64,000 nucleotides of DNA from JANQPD01 sp963715655 (GCA_963715655.1 OY970262.1:3038001-3102000); one strand, 5' to 3'; shown: positions 9,336-17,674, numbered from the stretch's first letter. Notes: generated by a model not told the origin, from the letters alone. A program made the numbers and translations.

Positions 9336-9417
9336 AAGCTTGTTTGCCAAAGGCACGGTTTAAGGTTTTGAAGGTTTTGAAGGTTTCTAATAAACTGAGA
9401 ATGCGCGTAAAGCACTG

Positions 9418-9870
9418 CTAATGTTGCTTTGCACGCATTTTTCCCTGTTCCGTTTTTAAGATTTGCGCTAAGGTATTTTGTTTCAAAATATCCACCGTAG
9501 CGTTTCGCACCTCCAAAATTGCTTCGCGAATGCCGCAGGTTTCTTCATCGCGGCACTCTTCACATTTTTCATAATAATTAAAAGTTACACAAGGCAGCAA
9601 ACCAATGGCGCCATCAAAAATGCGATGTACATCTGCTAAATTTACCTCTGCCGGTTTTTTTCGCAAATAATAACCACCCCCTCTACCCATTTTACTACCC
9701 AAAATTCCATTATTCTTTAAGTCCAGTAAAATGGCTTCTAAAAACTTTTTAGGAATATTTTGAGCCTCAGATATTTCAGCGCTTTGCACCTTGCGATTTA
9801 CGTCAAGCTCCGCCTGCTTGGCAATATAAACAAGCGCATTTATAGCGTATTTAGAACGTTTTGATAACAT
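9418..9870 (-). CDS. Rrf2 family transcriptional regulator
   Basis: A 150-residue Rrf2-type regulator. The N-terminus MLSKRSKYAINALVYIAKQA starts the winged helix, and the wing MGRGGGYYLRKKPAEV is characteristic. Cysteines occur in GLLPCVTFN, KCEECRDEETCG, the region that binds an Fe-S cluster in IscR and NsrR. This suggests an iron-sulfur or redox sensor, although the exact spacing differs from the classical motif. There is no adjacent isc/suf operon, so the targets are unknown. Confidence 0.85.
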   Translation of the reverse strand: MLSKRSKYAINALVYIAKQAELDVNRKVQSAEISEAQNIPKKFLEAILLDLKNNGILGSKMGRGGGYYLRKKPAEVNLADVHRIFDGAIGLLPCVTFNYYEKCEECRDEETCGIREAILEVRNATVDILKQNTLAQILKTEQGKMRAKQH

Positions 9871-10454
9871 TAAGGCGAAGGTAAGGTTGTTAGTGGGTTT
9901 GTAAAATGGTTAATTTCTGGATTCCTTAATTCGTGGACTGATTCATTGATTAGTTTATTTGCTAGCGTGGGTGAGGTTGTACGCTGTAATCTGTAATCTG
10001 TACTTTGTATTTTACCGCTGTCAGTGTGCAGCATGCATTGTACGATTAAAACCCACTCTGTACTTTCTGCGATGATGATGTTGATTGGTTTATATACTAG
10101 CATGGGTGAGACTGTACTTTCTAATCTGTATTTTCTACAATGATAATGCGCTCGTGCCGCTGTCAGTGTGCAGCATACATTGTACGATTTAAACCCACTC
10201 TGTACTTTCCGCCATGATGATGTTGATTGGTTAAAATCCCTCCCGTCCTTCGCTTCTCTACCGCTAAAAGCTGGATTACCAGCTCCAAAACGGGATAAGT
10301 TGCACGAAGTGTATGGCTCGATTTTCCTTGAAAATAACCTTTTAATCCACAACCCTTGGCCATTTTTCAAACTCAATTTTCCTGCGCACCGCCTAATAAC
10401 CAATAACGAATAACCATTCACCCCCAAGTACAGCTACATTCTACATTCGTCCTC
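9871..10454. repeat. Non-coding region with a degenerate tandem repeat of 135-142 bp
   Basis: This 584-base gap has no convincing gene. From 9948 to about 10232 it holds two full units and the start of a third. The unit starts GATTrGTTTAT at 9948, 10083 and (shortened to GATTGGTT) 10225. The best-conserved part is 76 bases long, at 10015-10090 and 10157-10232, with only a few mismatches; it contains GTGCAGCAT and TTGTACGATT. A long minus-strand frame across it (9870-10427) has a composition unlike a protein and I reject it. Confidence 0.65.
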
Positions 10455-10462
10455 TACCTTTG
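10455..10462 (+). promoter_or_regulatory. -7 promoter box very close to the dinB start
   Basis: TACCTTTG matches TAnnTTTG and ends only four bases before the dinB ATG at 10467, so the transcript may be leaderless or nearly so. No -33 TTG is obvious. Confidence 0.5.
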
Positions 10463-10466
10463 CCTC

Positions 10467-11549
10467 ATGATCATTCCACCCGAATATATCCGCAAAATTA
10501 TCCACGTAGATATGGACGCTTTTTATGCATCGGTGGAGCAACGCGACAACCCAGAGTTGCGCGGAAAACCGGTAGCTGTAGGTGGAAGTAAAGAACGTGG
10601 CGTAGTAGCAGCCGCCAGTTATGAAGCACGAAGGTTTGGCGTAAAATCAGCTATGCCCTCTTCACAAGCTTTTAGGCGGTGTCCCGATATTATTTTTGTG
10701 AAACCGCATTTTGAAAAATACAAAGCTGTTTCAAATCAAATACGCGAAATATTTTTTGAATACACCGATTTAGTAGAACCGCTTTCGCTAGACGAGGCAT
10801 ACTTAGATGTAACCGAGAATAAAAAAGGCATTGAAACGGCTTCAAAAATTGCAAAACTTATCCGCTCCCAAATTTGGGAAGAAACCCAATTACGTGCTTC
10901 TGCCGGCATTAGCATTAATAAATTTTTAGCCAAAGTAGCCAGCGATATTAACAAACCCAACGGACAAAAAACCATAATGCCCGATGATGTAATTCAGTTT
11001 TTAGAGGATTTACCCATTGGCAAATTTTATGGCGTGGGCGCTAAAACTGCCGAAAAAATGAAACGCCTGGGAATTCAGTTTGGTAAAGATTTAAAAACGT
11101 GGGATATAGCTTTACTCATCCGCGAGTTTGGGAAAAGTGGCGTGCATTATTACAATATTGTGCGCGGACTACAAAAAAGTATGGTTAAGCCAAACCGCAT
11201 TAGAAAATCTATTGGTGCAGAACGTACCTTTAGTAAGGATTTAAGTGGTTTGGATGAAATGCAAAGTGCTTTAGAAAACATAATGACCAAGTTGCAAGAG
11301 CGCATACATCACGCGAAAGCGAAAGGCAGAACGATAACGTTAAAATTGAAATATCACGATTTTGAACAGCATACGCGTAGCCATACTTTTGAGCATCCAG
11401 TAAGCGATAGTAAAGTTATTTTCAATCAAATTATTCAATTACTGGAAAATCCTACACCTGAAAAACCGGTGCGCCTTTTAGGCATCGCGCTAAGCAATTT
11501 AGGAGAAGTAAAAGTGCAGACGTACAAGCAGCTTACCTTAAATTTTTAA
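10467..11549 (+). CDS. dinB: DNA polymerase IV
   Basis: A 360-residue Y-family translesion polymerase. The N-terminal IIHVDMDAFYASVEQ and the SLDEAYLDV block (about residue 108) carry the catalytic acidic residues. The little-finger domain occupies the C-terminal third (about residues 240-350). It ends QTYKQLTLNF; a QLxLF-like end is the usual beta-clamp-binding position, and here QLTLNF fits it approximately. It bypasses damaged bases with low fidelity. It is a single gene with a -7 box directly before the start. Confidence 0.93.
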   Translation: MIIPPEYIRKIIHVDMDAFYASVEQRDNPELRGKPVAVGGSKERGVVAAASYEARRFGVKSAMPSSQAFRRCPDIIFVKPHFEKYKAVSNQIREIFFEYTDLVEPLSLDEAYLDVTENKKGIETASKIAKLIRSQIWEETQLRASAGISINKFLAKVASDINKPNGQKTIMPDDVIQFLEDLPIGKFYGVGAKTAEKMKRLGIQFGKDLKTWDIALLIREFGKSGVHYYNIVRGLQKSMVKPNRIRKSIGAERTFSKDLSGLDEMQSALENIMTKLQERIHHAKAKGRTITLKLKYHDFEQHTRSHTFEHPVSDSKVIFNQIIQLLENPTPEKPVRLLGIALSNLGEVKVQTYKQLTLNF

Positions 11550-11642
11550 TTAGATTTTTAGTCTTTAGCTAGTTGTTAATAACTGAATAATACAGTGTTA
11601 AAACATATTCGCTACTTGGCTTAGGCATTCATTTACTTGGCA

Positions 11643-11650
11643 TAACTTTG
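11643..11650 (+). promoter_or_regulatory. Putative -7 promoter box
   Basis: TAACTTTG (TAnnTTTG) lies 25 bases before the ATG of the DUF4197 lipoprotein gene at 11676. Confidence 0.45.
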
Positions 11651-11675
11651 GCTTTATTGAAAAAAAGCATTTCCC

Positions 11676-12506
11676 ATGAAAAAAATATTGTTTTTACTAG
11701 CTGCCGTTGTTCTATTTACCTCTTGCGAGGAGCTTACAAATTTGGATAATGGCGCCCTTACCGAAAGTGAAATTGCCGAAGGTTTAAAATCGGCTTTAGT
11801 AATTGGCACTGATACTTCTACCAAAATATTAGCCGTAAATGATGGTTATTTTAAAGATCAGGCGGTGAAAATTTTACTACCTATTGCCATACAAACGAGT
11901 ATTGAAACGTTTAAAACCAAAAGTATAAACATTGGCTTTGCCACCGTTACAGGAGCTGATATCTACGATGGTTATTCAAACGGAATAATTAACATCCCCG
12001 GCTTAAAAGTAAAAGAAGAAAATTTGCTGATGGGCATAAATCGCGCTGCTGAAAATGCTGCTGGCACTGCCGCACCTGTTTTTGTGGAAGCCATTACTGC
12101 CATTACCATTTCTGATGCCAATAACATTCTTTTTGGTGGAAACGATAGAGCGGCTACTGAATTTTTGCAAGCGGGTACTTCCACTACTTTGTTTACCCAA
12201 TATGAGCCAAAAATTGATGCGGCTCTAAAAAGCGTAACCATTGGTAGCAACAGCGTGGTAGATGAGTACGAAGATTTTGTACTGCAATACAACGCGATTT
12301 TGAACACCAGTGTAGGTATTGGTGGCACCATTGGTAGTTTAATGAATTTACAAACCGTTTCCGTAACTGATTTATCTGCTCATGCTACACAAAAAGGTTT
12401 AGATGGACTATTCTTAAAAATTGCCGATGAAGAAGCCGATATTCGTGAAAACCCTTTGGCGCGTGTAACCGCGATTTTAGAAAGAGTATTTGGCGCTTTA
12501 GACTAA
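11676..12506 (+). CDS. DUF4197 domain lipoprotein
   Basis: A 276-residue lipoprotein. The signal peptide ends in the lipobox LFTSC at about residues 13-17. The mature part matches the DUF4197 family: LTESEIAEGLKSALVIGTD, FKDQAVKILLP, and a C-terminal GLFLKIADEEADIRENPLARVTAILERVFG. The family is widespread in Bacteroidetes and proteobacteria, predicted periplasmic or outer-membrane-anchored and mostly helical, with no assigned function. It lies 39 bases upstream of ddl in the same direction. Confidence 0.88.
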   Translation: MKKILFLLAAVVLFTSCEELTNLDNGALTESEIAEGLKSALVIGTDTSTKILAVNDGYFKDQAVKILLPIAIQTSIETFKTKSINIGFATVTGADIYDGYSNGIINIPGLKVKEENLLMGINRAAENAAGTAAPVFVEAITAITISDANNILFGGNDRAATEFLQAGTSTTLFTQYEPKIDAALKSVTIGSNSVVDEYEDFVLQYNAILNTSVGIGGTIGSLMNLQTVSVTDLSAHATQKGLDGLFLKIADEEADIRENPLARVTAILERVFGALD

Positions 12507-12545
12507 ACTTTTGCAAAACATATTTTTTATTAACGCTCCAACCAA

Positions 12546-13526
12546 ATGAAAAAAAATATAGCCGTATTAATGGGTGGATACTCTTCTGAATCAGAAGTTT
12601 CCATGGCATCCGGACAAGTGGTGTTTGATAACTTAGACGCTAGTGTTTACAACCTTTATAAAGTGATAATCACCAAGGAAAAATGGGTGGCTATTGCCGA
12701 TGAAACAGAACACACCATTGACAAAAATGACTTTTCTTTTACCCTTGCGGGAAATAAAATAGTGTTTGACGCTGCCTTTAACGTTATACACGGCAGCCCC
12801 GGTGAAGATGGGCCTTTAGCAGGATATTTACAAATGATGGGTATTCCACAAACGGCCTCTGATCATTTTGAAAGTGCGCTTACTTTTAATAAAGCCGAGT
12901 GCAGCCTTTTGCTAAAAGGGCAAGGTATAAACATTGCCGAGGCCTTTTATTTAGCCCGCCATGAAAGCTATGATGCTGATGAAATTATAGAACATGTTGG
13001 CTTACCATGCTTTGTAAAACCCAACCGTAGCGGCAGCAGTATTGGCATAAGCAAAGTAAATGTAAAAGCAGATTTGGACGATGCTATTGACCATGCTTTT
13101 GAAATTGACACTCAAATAATAATTGAAGCCATGGTAAAAGGCACGGAGGTTGGCTGTGGCGTTAGCAACCATTCGGGATTTGTAAAGGCCCTAGCCATAA
13201 CTGAAATTCGTCCTAAAAATGAGTTTTTTGATTATGAGAGTAAATACAGTGGCCTTTCGGCAGAAATTACACCTGCGGAAATAAATGAAGGGGTTTACGC
13301 CCAGATAATGGAAGAAACCGAATTTATTTATGAAAGCTTAAATTTGAAAGGTTTGTGCCGGGTAGATTACATTATTACCAATAATGACGTGCCGTTTTTA
13401 ATTGAAGTAAACACCATACCCGGGCTTAGTGCCGAAAGTATTTTGCCCAAGCAGGCTAAATATTTAGGCATTTCGCTAGCCGAATTGTTTAATGCTTCTT
13501 TGGAGCGCTGCTTAGCAAAAAAATGA
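12546..13526 (+). CDS. ddl: D-alanine--D-alanine ligase
   Basis: A 326-residue ATP-grasp enzyme that joins two D-alanines for peptidoglycan precursors. The N-terminal AVLMGGYSSESEVSMASG, HGSPGEDGPLAGYLQ, the glycine-rich loop CFVKPNRSGSSIGIS and the metal-binding CRVDYIITNNDVPFLIEVNT are all in order. The length is normal. Its stop overlaps the coaD start by four bases (ATGA), so the genes are coupled; ddl-coaD is a common order in Bacteroidetes. Confidence 0.95.
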   Translation: MKKNIAVLMGGYSSESEVSMASGQVVFDNLDASVYNLYKVIITKEKWVAIADETEHTIDKNDFSFTLAGNKIVFDAAFNVIHGSPGEDGPLAGYLQMMGIPQTASDHFESALTFNKAECSLLLKGQGINIAEAFYLARHESYDADEIIEHVGLPCFVKPNRSGSSIGISKVNVKADLDDAIDHAFEIDTQIIIEAMVKGTEVGCGVSNHSGFVKALAITEIRPKNEFFDYESKYSGLSAEITPAEINEGVYAQIMEETEFIYESLNLKGLCRVDYIITNNDVPFLIEVNTIPGLSAESILPKQAKYLGISLAELFNASLERCLAKK

Positions 13527-13990
13527 GAATAGCTGTTTTTCCAGGTTCTTTTGACCCCATTACCCTTGGCCATGTGGACATTGCACTACGCGCTATTCCC
13601 CTGTTTGATAAAATAATAATTGCTGTGGGAAAAAATGCCAATAAAAAGTATATGTTTCCTTTAGAGCAACGTGTACATTGGATAAATGAAACCTTTAAAA
13701 ACGAACCAAAAATTATCGCTGACAGCTACAGCGGCCTTACCACTGAATACTGCAAAACCCAAGGCGCACATTTTATTTTACGAGGCTTGCGCAACCCATC
13801 CGATTTTGAATTTGAAAAAGCTATAGCACAAGCCAATCGCAAGCTTTACCCAGAAATTGAGACGGTATTTTTACTCACCGCCTCTGGCCTATCTTTTATA
13901 AGCAGTAGTATTGCCAGAGATGTAATTAAAAACGGAGGGGATTATAGCCAATTTGTGCCGAGTAGCGTGAAGGTTGTAGAAAAACAGTGA
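13523..13990 (+). CDS. coaD: Phosphopantetheine adenylyltransferase
   Basis: A 155-residue nucleotidyltransferase that converts 4'-phosphopantetheine and ATP to dephospho-CoA. FPGSFDPITLGHVDI contains the T/HxGH motif, FILRGLRNPSDFEFE is the substrate loop, and LSFISSSIARDVIKNGG corresponds to the ISSTxxR region. The length is standard. It overlaps ddl by four bases. The core chromosome ends here; the recombinase remnant and the cassette island start within 70 bases. Confidence 0.95.
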   Translation: MRIAVFPGSFDPITLGHVDIALRAIPLFDKIIIAVGKNANKKYMFPLEQRVHWINETFKNEPKIIADSYSGLTTEYCKTQGAHFILRGLRNPSDFEFEKAIAQANRKLYPEIETVFLLTASGLSFISSSIARDVIKNGGDYSQFVPSSVKVVEKQ

Positions 13991-14054
13991 GGTTGCAAGG
14001 GAAAGTGAGGTTGTGAACATGAAAAAAGTGAAGGCTTGACCGCGTGAAGTATAG

Positions 14055-14219
14055 TTACAGAAGCGCTATTGTAATGAAAAAATATGCCTTGGCTATGAAC
14101 CTATAAAAACCATTGCTATTTACAAACATGTAAGCCCAAGAAACCTTCATAAACCTGTAAGTCCATTAGATAGTATTACTTTTAAAGCCAAGGCTTTACG
14201 AGATAAAAAACAAGAATAA
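14055..14219 (+). pseudogene. Remnant of a tyrosine recombinase (integrase) C-terminus
   Basis: A 54-codon open stretch without a start, preceded by an in-frame stop, reads CLGYEPIKTIAIYKHVSP, RNLHKPVSPLDSI and ends KKQE. It lines up with the end of tyrosine recombinases: LGHxxxKTTxIYTHVS followed by SPLD. The IxIYKHVS tyrosine would be the nucleophile. The LGH histidine is changed to tyrosine, and the rest of the protein, including the arginines, is missing, so it is dead. SPLD after the active-site tyrosine occurs both in IntI integrases and in many Bacteroidetes XerD-like integrases, so the subfamily is not settled. Confidence 0.65.
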
Positions 14220-14227
14220 CACAAAAC

Positions 14228-14254
14228 GAAATATCAACACATTGTTGATATTTC
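14228..14254. promoter_or_regulatory. Perfect 12-bp inverted repeat upstream of the membrane protein gene
   Basis: GAAATATCAACA and TGTTGATATTTC are exact reverse complements separated by three bases. There is no T run after it, so it is not a normal terminator. It sits 20 bases before the ATG at 14275 and just after the recombinase remnant. It could be a regulator site or a recombination site. Confidence 0.55.
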
Positions 14255-14274
14255 ATGTTAGCATAAATTAAAAC

Positions 14275-15027
14275 ATGACCGAAAAGAAAAAATTAGATGA
14301 GAATCAAATTTGGACAACAGTAATGACGGTATTACCAGTTGTGATTTTGATGAATGCAGGTAATGAGTTCACTGATGATGGCGGAATGCGTGTTTTGTAC
14401 GCAGGTGTTTTTGGCGGAATAGGCGGGTTAATTGGATTTGGCGCAAATTACTTGACAAAGGACAAAAGTAGATTAGTGAAAATATTGACCTCTGCCGCAA
14501 TCGTCTTAAACTGTGGCTTAATCTTATTTTTTCTCTCGTCCAAACCAACTGATGCGGAGATTTTAGATGAAGAATGGACGACTCAAAAGATAGGGATGAT
14601 TGAATTTGATTCCCCGACTAAACTTGAATTACAGACAAGTAAAATTCCTGAAACAGTACAATGGTTTTATAGCGAAATGAACCTTTACTCTGATGAAGGG
14701 ATTGATAGAATAACCTCATTTATGGAAACCAAAATTCTTATTGACACTCTAGCAATTGAAAATTCTTATTCAAGTGCATTGGAGGGGATGCTGAATAAAT
14801 TGAATGTGAATATGGACGAGGTTGAATTAGAGGTTTTCGGTGCAGATGAAGAAGAAGTTTCATCTATGTTCTCATTTGAGCTGAAAGGGGAAAAAGTCAA
14901 TGGTTATGGGTTCATGTATAGGAATAAAGAAAGACTTGAATCAATATGGTTAATGCCACTGAAAAGAGGTTTTTCTAAAGATTACATTGAAGAATTTGAA
15001 GCGGGGATAATACCTGATTATGAATAA
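14275..15027 (+). CDS. Hypothetical membrane protein, cassette-like gene
   Basis: A 250-residue protein of unknown family. Three hydrophobic segments are near the N-terminus: VMTVLPVVILM (about 14-24), LYAGVFGGIGGLIGFGANYL (about 42-61) and ILTSAAIVLNCGLILFFLS (about 71-89). The remaining 160 residues are soluble, rich in Glu/Asp/Ser, and probably extracytoplasmic or cytoplasmic depending on topology. It is the first gene of the 14-23 kb island, between the recombinase remnant and a group II intron. The translation shows no frame damage. No function can be assigned. Confidence 0.6.
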   Translation: MTEKKKLDENQIWTTVMTVLPVVILMNAGNEFTDDGGMRVLYAGVFGGIGGLIGFGANYLTKDKSRLVKILTSAAIVLNCGLILFFLSSKPTDAEILDEEWTTQKIGMIEFDSPTKLELQTSKIPETVQWFYSEMNLYSDEGIDRITSFMETKILIDTLAIENSYSSALEGMLNKLNVNMDEVELEVFGADEEEVSSMFSFELKGEKVNGYGFMYRNKERLESIWLMPLKRGFSKDYIEEFEAGIIPDYE

Positions 15028-15077
15028 TAAAAGGTGCTAATCGAGTAGACGGCCCTGACGGATAACCGTCAGGGTGC

Positions 15078-15121
15078 GCCTCTCACACCACTGTACGTAC
15101 GGGTCTCGTATACAGCGGTTC
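15078..15121 (-). ncRNA. Group II intron domain V (copy 1)
   Basis: On the minus strand ACCGCTGTA pairs with TACAGTGGT, and TACG with CGTA, with an AGACC-type terminal loop and a CG bulge. This is the domain V hairpin that forms the catalytic centre. The lower stem contains CGC, a form of the catalytic triad seen in some bacterial classes including IIC. The same hairpin occurs in copy 2 at about 20918-20962. Confidence 0.7.
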
Positions 15122-15127
15122 GTCAAA

Positions 15128-16399
15128 TCAGAACTTTACCTTGTGGTAGTACTCTAGCATACTTCTATACCCTCTTTTCTTCAGACGTTTCTCGGTGATA
15201 GTAGTTCGTAAAATAGGGCTTTGGGCAACAGCCCATCCTCCCATTCTCGTTCTGCTCCAAGCATACGCTTGGCCTTGATTAATGCCCAGCCGAATAAGGT
15301 TTTTCCGTTTTCGCTCCAGCTTCTTCCAGTCATGCCATATACAATAGCGTAGGCGGTTTCTCAGCCATTCATCTACCTTTTTGAGTTTGGCCTGTATGTT
15401 TCCTAATCGGAAGTTGTTTAGCCATCCTTGGTAGATGAGTTTTAGCTTTTGAAGACGCTCTGCTAACGACAATGGCAAGGTTTTCTTGGTAGTGTACTTG
15501 AGCTTTTGCTTGAGTGTTTTCCAAGCCCCTTCACTCACCACCAATTGATATTTGCCTTTTACACCTTTCTTATAGATAGGTGTGAACTTATGCCCTAGCA
15601 CTTTAAAAGTAGAAGGTCTACGTATGCCGCTTTTAGCTCTGTTTACAGGTAAATCCAGTTTCTCTTTCAGAAAGAGATACACCTGATTTCCTATTTTCTT
15701 AGCCTCTGCTTTTGATTTGGTATAAATACTAAAATCATCCGCATAGCGGATAAACTTTAAGCCTCTACTTTTTAGGTACTTGTCCAGCTGGTCTAGCAAT
15801 ATGTTAGACAGCAGCGGACTTAATGGACTCCCCTGTGGCAACCCTTTTCTACGCTTGTGCAAGCGGCCATTTTTATAGATGGGTGCTCGAAGCCATTTGC
15901 GGATAAGCCACAACGTGGTTCGGCATTTTACCTTATGGTAAATAAGCTGTAGTAGTTTGTAATGTTGCACTTCGTCAAAGAAGCTCTTTAGGTCAATATC
16001 TACTATGTCTTGGTAGCCATCATTGATGTATCCCTGACTTTTTAATACGGCCTGTTGGAGGTTCTTCTTTGGGCGGAAACCATAACTCTCTGCCTCGAAG
16101 TTTAACTCGAAGCGGATTGATAGTTGCTGACTTACCGCTTGTTGAAGCCATCTGTCTACCACGGTCGGCACGCCCAGTAATCTGGTCTTGCCATTAGGCT
16201 TGGGTATCTCTACCCCTTTGATAGCTTGTGGTATGTAGCTTTTAGAAATTAGCTGGCGCACCACTTCTGAGCGGTGGGCATCTATAAATGCCTTTAGCTT
16301 ATCAACGGTCATACCATCTATTCCTGCCGAACCTTTGTTTTGAACTACCTTTTTACAGGCGTTCGTTAGGTTTCTAGCGGCTATTACTTTTTCTATCAT
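15128..16399 (-). CDS. ltrA: Group II intron reverse transcriptase/maturase
   Basis: A 423-residue protein. The RT domain has GSAGIDGM near the N-terminus, GFRPKKNLQQAVLK, DIDLKSFFDEV, the GLPQGSPLSPLLSNI block and the catalytic FIRYADDF. The maturase (X) domain follows (RLQKLKLIYQGWLNNFRLG, then WLRNRLRYCIWHDWKK). No HNH endonuclease domain follows, so retrotransposition probably uses another primer, as in endonuclease-less classes. All catalytic residues are present, so it may be active and may also mobilise the ORF-less copy 2. Confidence 0.92.
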   Translation of the reverse strand: MIEKVIAARNLTNACKKVVQNKGSAGIDGMTVDKLKAFIDAHRSEVVRQLISKSYIPQAIKGVEIPKPNGKTRLLGVPTVVDRWLQQAVSQQLSIRFELNFEAESYGFRPKKNLQQAVLKSQGYINDGYQDIVDIDLKSFFDEVQHYKLLQLIYHKVKCRTTLWLIRKWLRAPIYKNGRLHKRRKGLPQGSPLSPLLSNILLDQLDKYLKSRGLKFIRYADDFSIYTKSKAEAKKIGNQVYLFLKEKLDLPVNRAKSGIRRPSTFKVLGHKFTPIYKKGVKGKYQLVVSEGAWKTLKQKLKYTTKKTLPLSLAERLQKLKLIYQGWLNNFRLGNIQAKLKKVDEWLRNRLRYCIWHDWKKLERKRKNLIRLGINQGQAYAWSRTRMGGWAVAQSPILRTTITEKRLKKRGYRSMLEYYHKVKF

Positions 16400-16895
16400 C
16401 TACTTTACTGTTCCTGTCTTTCTAAGTGTGGGCTATCCCGCTTATACGCGATTCCCGCTCGAATCCAGACGTGATTTAACGTTCAGTCCTTCCCAATTTT
16501 GTGAGACTTTGGAGGTATGGTATGCGCAATCTCCGCTCGTTGCCATTGGTACTATGACTTCTGCTGACTTCTTTGCTAAGCCAACTCGTGGCTACAAAGA
16601 CCTCCCCCGGTAAGGTAAATACCCTTCTGCCTAATCCTGCGGAATCTACATAGTTGCCTTTTTGTATTCTTAGGGCTTTGCAATGATGTGCTTACTTACC
16701 CAGACAACTATGCCTCTTATTCCGTTCCTGTTCGTCAGTTCAGGCATTTGTAGTCTCGCTTACTTCAGTCCTAGCTTCACAGCCAGCAACCTTGCGACTT
16801 ACTTTGCTTCTGGGCACGACCCCAGCGCATCAGGGACTTCCACCCTTTGGGACATTCTAATTTCTAGAACTATATTTACCATTCAAGGCACACAC

Positions 16896-17078
16896 AAGGT
16901 GTATAGCCAATAGGGCAATTAGTGATAAATTGAAAGTCCTGTTCATTGAGCAGGCAACGCCAAAACAAAGTTTTGACGTTTAACAAAAAGAAAATTAAAT
17001 GTAAAAACGTTTGTTTTGGCTTAGTGGTAAACCGAAAGTGAAGTGCTTAGAATCTGCCCTACTGTCCATACACAGAAC
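16896..17078. other. Palindromic spacer before the cassette-like gene at 17096
   Basis: No gene is present. GCCAAAACAAA (16959-16969) and TTTGTTTTGGC (17010-17020) are perfect 11-base inverted repeats about 40 bases apart. A second pair, GCCCTAC (17056-17062) and GTTGGGC (17079-17085), lies further on. The position after one gene and before the GTTGGGC box of the next is where an attC-like site of the preceding unit would be, but this spacer does not share sequence with the other two palindromes. Confidence 0.45.
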
Positions 17079-17096
17079 GTTGGGCAATATTTGAAA
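17079..17096 (+). other. Cassette-start box GTTGGGCAAT with TATTTGAAA leader
   Basis: GTTGGGCAAT fits the integron core GTTRRRY and is followed by TATTTGAAA directly before the ATG. The box at 21496 has the same layout. Its reverse complement is found, with one mismatch, after the gene at 17679-17688. Confidence 0.5.
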
Positions 17097-17674
17097 TGAG
17101 CGACTTCTACGAAATATTTGATTTGAACAAGAATTCCTCCTCTAGAATAATTTTTCGCAGACTTCAAAAAATTATCCGAAAGGAGATCGAAGAAAACCAG
17201 GAAACGAATCAGTCGTTGAGGGCATTTGTAATTCTCTCAAACAACACTCTTAGAAAATTTTATGACAAGACAATATCACATCCTAGGACATATCCTAAGC
17301 TTGAAAATCGACTTGCAAGTGCTTCAGACCGATACGCTAGACGGATCCAGTCGGTGGATATAAGGTCAACTTTCGATGAAAAGGAGTTTCTTAGGAAAAA
17401 CTGGCATTCCATATTCCTAAGCACTTTCGGACTGGACTACTTGTTGCGAGGAGTTGGAAGTACTGATCCAGATTACAGCCAGAGTAACTATCAAGCTTCA
17501 AAAGCTGGACAAGCCGCGTTTTTTGCAAACAATATTTTTTACTTTGGAATTCCTATTTTCTTAGGAATTATGAAACCAATCCTTTGGTGGACATTAGTCC
17601 CTTTTATCATTTATAAAGCAAATAAAGAGTATTGGCGAATCAAGCATGAATATTATTTTGAAAACGAAAATTAA
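17096..17674 (+). CDS. Membrane protein with a degenerate J-like domain, cassette-like gene
   Basis: A 192-residue protein. The first 60 residues (DFYEIFDLNKNSS ... AFVILSNNTLRKFYDKTI) follow the J-domain pattern YxxLgl ... AYevLsdpxkRxxYD, but there is no HPD tripeptide, so it should not stimulate DnaK. The middle is charged, with GLDYLLRGVGSTDPDY. The C-terminus has two hydrophobic segments, IFYFGIPIFLGIM and PILWWTLVPFIIY, then a charged tail. The role is unknown; a membrane-bound scaffold with a J-like fold is one possibility. It lies between matching GTTGG boxes inside the island. Confidence 0.6.
   Translation: MSDFYEIFDLNKNSSSRIIFRRLQKIIRKEIEENQETNQSLRAFVILSNNTLRKFYDKTISHPRTYPKLENRLASASDRYARRIQSVDIRSTFDEKEFLRKNWHSIFLSTFGLDYLLRGVGSTDPDYSQSNYQASKAGQAAFFANNIFYFGIPIFLGIMKPILWWTLVPFIIYKANKEYWRIKHEYYFENEN

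Larger units (their letters stand above)
15040..16895 (-). mobile_element. Group II intron with reverse transcriptase ORF (copy 1)
   Basis: A full-length intron on the minus strand. The 5' end lies at about 16893-16895, where the RNA would begin GUGUGUGCC or GUGUGCC (GUGYG consensus). The 3' end is near 15040, after a domain VI-like stem. Domain V is at about 15078-15125. The 5' 350 bases are shared with copy 2 at 20880-21449, which helps define the boundaries. The intron lies just after the stop codon of the 14275 gene, opposite in direction to the flanking genes, so it cannot splice from their mRNA. Confidence 0.8.

Noticed and set aside
9870..10427. A 185-codon minus-strand open frame
   Set aside because: It runs across the tandem DNA repeat, its translation is a mix of repeat-derived peptides with no domain, and it ends exactly at the Rrf2 start. 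It is a chance frame.
16428..16913. Two + strand open frames (16428-16613, 16683-16913)
   Set aside because: They lie in the 5' RNA domains of the group II intron on the opposite strand, and a similar frame recurs in copy 2 because the RNA sequence is conserved, not a protein.
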